This document shows positions 5,579-7,041 of a stretch of DNA of 7,041 nucleotides, one piece after another (position 1 is the stretch's first letter; every line of letters starts with the position of its first letter). The translations under genes and the position numbers were made by a program. The notes beneath the pieces were generated by a model, which had not been told where the DNA came from, ran no database searches, and saw nothing but the letters and a program-made list of their open reading frames with translations. Source of the stretch: Candidatus Limivicinus faecipullorum (GTDB taxonomy: Bacteria; Bacillota; Clostridia; Oscillospirales; Oscillospiraceae); assembly GCA_018711755.1 (NCBI GenBank), contig DVHY01000178.1, positions 1 to 7,041 on the forward strand, written 5' to 3'.

Positions 5579-6975
5579 TATGTCTCCTTTCTTTTCCGCT
5601 TTATGCAGCTGGGTATACCGGCTGCCTGGCGATATTTGGAAACCGTCCTTCTGGAGATACGGAAGCCCTCTTTCTCAAGGTCGGCGCATATCTCGTCGTC
5701 AGTGAGGGGGGAGGCGCTGTCCTCCGAGGAAATAAGATCTTCAATGCGCCTTTTGGCGGCCTCCACGGAAAACTCTGCCGAGGCGCAGCCGTTAAGGGCG
5801 CGGAGGAAGAAACGCTTCAGAGGGAACATGCCCCAGCTGGTGGATATGTATTTGTCCTGCACTATGCGGCTTACCGTGGAGACGTTTACGCCCATCTCAT
5901 CGGCAAGCTGCTGCATGGTCAAGGGCCTGAGGTTCTCAGGGCCGTGAAGGAAAAAATCCCTTTGCAGGGCGACCAGGGCATGGGCGGCCCGGCTCAGGGT
6001 CTGCCGCCGTATATCGACGCTGTGGATAAGGGCCTTGGCGGAGTTGAGGCTCTGGCGCAGATAGTGCTTTTCTTCTGCGTTCAACTCCGGCTGATCCAGC
6101 AGATGCAGGTAATAATCGTTGATGGTGAGGGGGTTGTCCCCCTCGCCGGAGACATAGATGTGCAGCTCGCCGTCCCTGCGCTCCACGACGATGTCCGGCA
6201 CGATATAATTTATCTGTAATGGCCGCTCGTCGCAGTTGCCGGGCCGGGGTTCCAGACTGCGTATATAGTCGAACACCTGGCACATGCAGCTCTCGGAGAC
6301 ATTGTAGCGGGCGGCGCACTGGGCGGGGCTGGAGTCGCAAAGGGCCTGAAGGTCCTCGTTGATGATGCGCTTTGCCAAGTCCCCATAGGGGAAGGACGCA
6401 TCCACCTGAAGGCACAGGGCCTCGTATACGTTTGCCGCGGCGATGCCTCGGGGCTGGAAGCCCTGGATAACGGACAGCACCCGGCGGCCCACCTCCAGGC
6501 TCTGGCAGTAGAGGAGGCATATCGTCTCCAGACTGCCGGTAAAGTAGCCGCTCTCGTCCAGATCGCCGATGATCTCAAGGCCGATGGCCTCCTCCACCGG
6601 GCTGAGCCGGCACATGGACAGCTGGAGCTTCAGGGACCCGGCCAGGGCCTCGCTCTCCAGATCGACTCCCTTGGAATAGTAGGGGTCGAAATCTTCATCC
6701 GCGTCTGCCCCGGAGCGGCTGTAATTATCATAGTAGGCCGGATCTCTTCCCGCCTCTATGGCAGTAAAATTTTCCCCGGTCCCCGGAGTGCCGCCATAGG
6801 CCTCCAGAGCCCTGGGCTCCGGTATATCCAGCATAGGGTTTGCCATTGACAGCTCCACCAGGTAGTCATACATGGCCTGGGCGGGCAGGGAGAGCATGTT
6901 GAGTCCCTGTATCATGGAAGCAGTCACTCGCTGTTCCTGCTTTTGCACATGGCTGTAGCTCTCGGCAAAAACCAT
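5578..6975 (-). CDS. rpoN: RNA polymerase sigma-54 factor
   Basis: This is the alternative sigma factor that recognises -24/-12 promoters and needs an AAA+ activator to start transcription. At 465 residues it has normal length. Region I at the N-terminus is glutamine/leucine-rich in the usual register (QKQEQRVTASMIQGLNMLSL, 11-30), followed by an acidic, low-complexity region II (about 60-105, including DADEDFDPYY at 91-100). The core-binding part shows GFQPRGIAAANVYEALCLQ (172-190) and LEPRPG (241-246). The helix-turn-helix is MQQLADEMGVNVSTVSRIV (354-372), followed by KYISTSWGMFPLKRFF (375-390). The RpoN box reads RRTVSKYR (442-449) against RRTVAKYR in the consensus. The start is supported by the correct position of region I and by GGGGGTGA six bases upstream. 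It heads a two-gene unit with the activator, so in this locus sigma-54 is made with a dedicated partner. It may also serve other operons elsewhere. Confidence 0.97.
   Translation of the reverse strand: MVFAESYSHVQKQEQRVTASMIQGLNMLSLPAQAMYDYLVELSMANPMLDIPEPRALEAYGGTPGTGENFTAIEAGRDPAYYDNYSRSGADADEDFDPYYSKGVDLESEALAGSLKLQLSMCRLSPVEEAIGLEIIGDLDESGYFTGSLETICLLYCQSLEVGRRVLSVIQGFQPRGIAAANVYEALCLQVDASFPYGDLAKRIINEDLQALCDSSPAQCAARYNVSESCMCQVFDYIRSLEPRPGNCDERPLQINYIVPDIVVERRDGELHIYVSGEGDNPLTINDYYLHLLDQPELNAEEKHYLRQSLNSAKALIHSVDIRRQTLSRAAHALVALQRDFFLHGPENLRPLTMQQLADEMGVNVSTVSRIVQDKYISTSWGMFPLKRFFLRALNGCASAEFSVEAAKRRIEDLISSEDSASPLTDDEICADLEKEGFRISRRTVSKYRQAAGIPSCIKRKRKET
5584..5590 (-). promoter_or_regulatory. 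Ribosome binding site of the activator inside rpoN
   Basis: The minus strand reads AAAGGAG five bases before the activator ATG, within the final codons of rpoN. Together with the TAATG stop/start overlap it implies coupled translation of the sigma factor and its activator, and supports this start codon. Confidence 0.8.
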
Positions 6976-6981
6976 GGAGAC

Positions 6982-6989
6982 TCACCCCC
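6982..6989 (-). promoter_or_regulatory. rpoN ribosome binding site
   Basis: The minus strand reads GGGGGTGA, matching seven of eight bases of the extended Shine-Dalgarno GGAGGTGA, six bases before the rpoN ATG. It supports starting at 6975 rather than at a later internal methionine such as M21. Confidence 0.7.
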
Positions 6990-7006
6990 AATGAAAAAAC
7001 TGTCAC

Positions 7007-7012
7007 ATTATA
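7007..7012 (-). promoter_or_regulatory. Probable vegetative -10 box upstream of rpoN
   Basis: The minus strand reads a perfect TATAAT, placing transcription start near 7000, about 25 nt before the rpoN ATG. No convincing -35 box is seen at 17 bp (GACGAT), so the promoter is weak, activated, or the match is fortuitous. If real, rpoN and the activator are made by the housekeeping polymerase and are not under sigma-54 autocontrol. Confidence 0.5.
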
Positions 7013-7041
7013 CAGGGAAATGGTATCACATCGTCCCAAGC

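Noticed and set aside
7013..7041. A sigma-54 promoter upstream of rpoN for autoregulation
   Set aside because: No GG-N10-GC pair with flanking consensus is found in the visible 66 bases upstream of rpoN; further sequence lies outside the window.

Overview
The window is a GC-rich (roughly 60% by eye), entirely minus-strand stretch with five genes in two transcription units. Strong AAGGAGG-type ribosome binding sites, the 1-nt gene overlaps and the protein families suggest a strictly anaerobic, fermentative Firmicute, probably a Clostridia/Oscillospirales-like gut anaerobe. That placement is an inference from style and gene content, because no phylogenetic marker was compared.

Reading along the minus strand (high to low coordinates), the first unit is regulatory. 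rpoN (sigma-54, 6975-5578) overlaps by one base (TAATG) a 685-residue sigma-54 enhancer-binding activator (5578-3521). A TATAAT-like vegetative -10 box lies just upstream of rpoN. A near-perfect 30-bp palindrome (3469-3498) follows the activator stop and probably ends or attenuates this unit.

The second unit is metabolic: an FAD-dependent 2-hydroxyacid dehydrogenase of the GlcD/D-lactate dehydrogenase type (3276-1891), then etfB (1891-1103) and etfA (1088-93), with a 1-nt overlap (TGATG) and a 14-nt gap. The 244-nt gap before it holds a textbook -24/-12 sigma-54 promoter (TGGCATG-N4-TTGCA, 3349-3364), repeated GGAA/TTCC elements further upstream that are good candidates for activator binding sites, and a small palindrome in the 5' leader.

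Together this looks like a self-contained sigma-54 circuit. The locus encodes the sigma factor and a ligand-sensing activator, and the adjacent operon carries the promoter they would use. The product is probably a cytosolic hydroxyacid dehydrogenase-Etf complex, resembling the electron-bifurcating lactate dehydrogenase/Etf of acetogens. The dehydrogenase has unusual residues in otherwise strongly conserved active-site motifs (EYG for EHG, GSGG for GDGN), so its substrate may not be D-lactate or glycolate. No permease, racemase or other pathway gene is in the window to settle this. I saw no RNA genes, mobile elements or CRISPR arrays.
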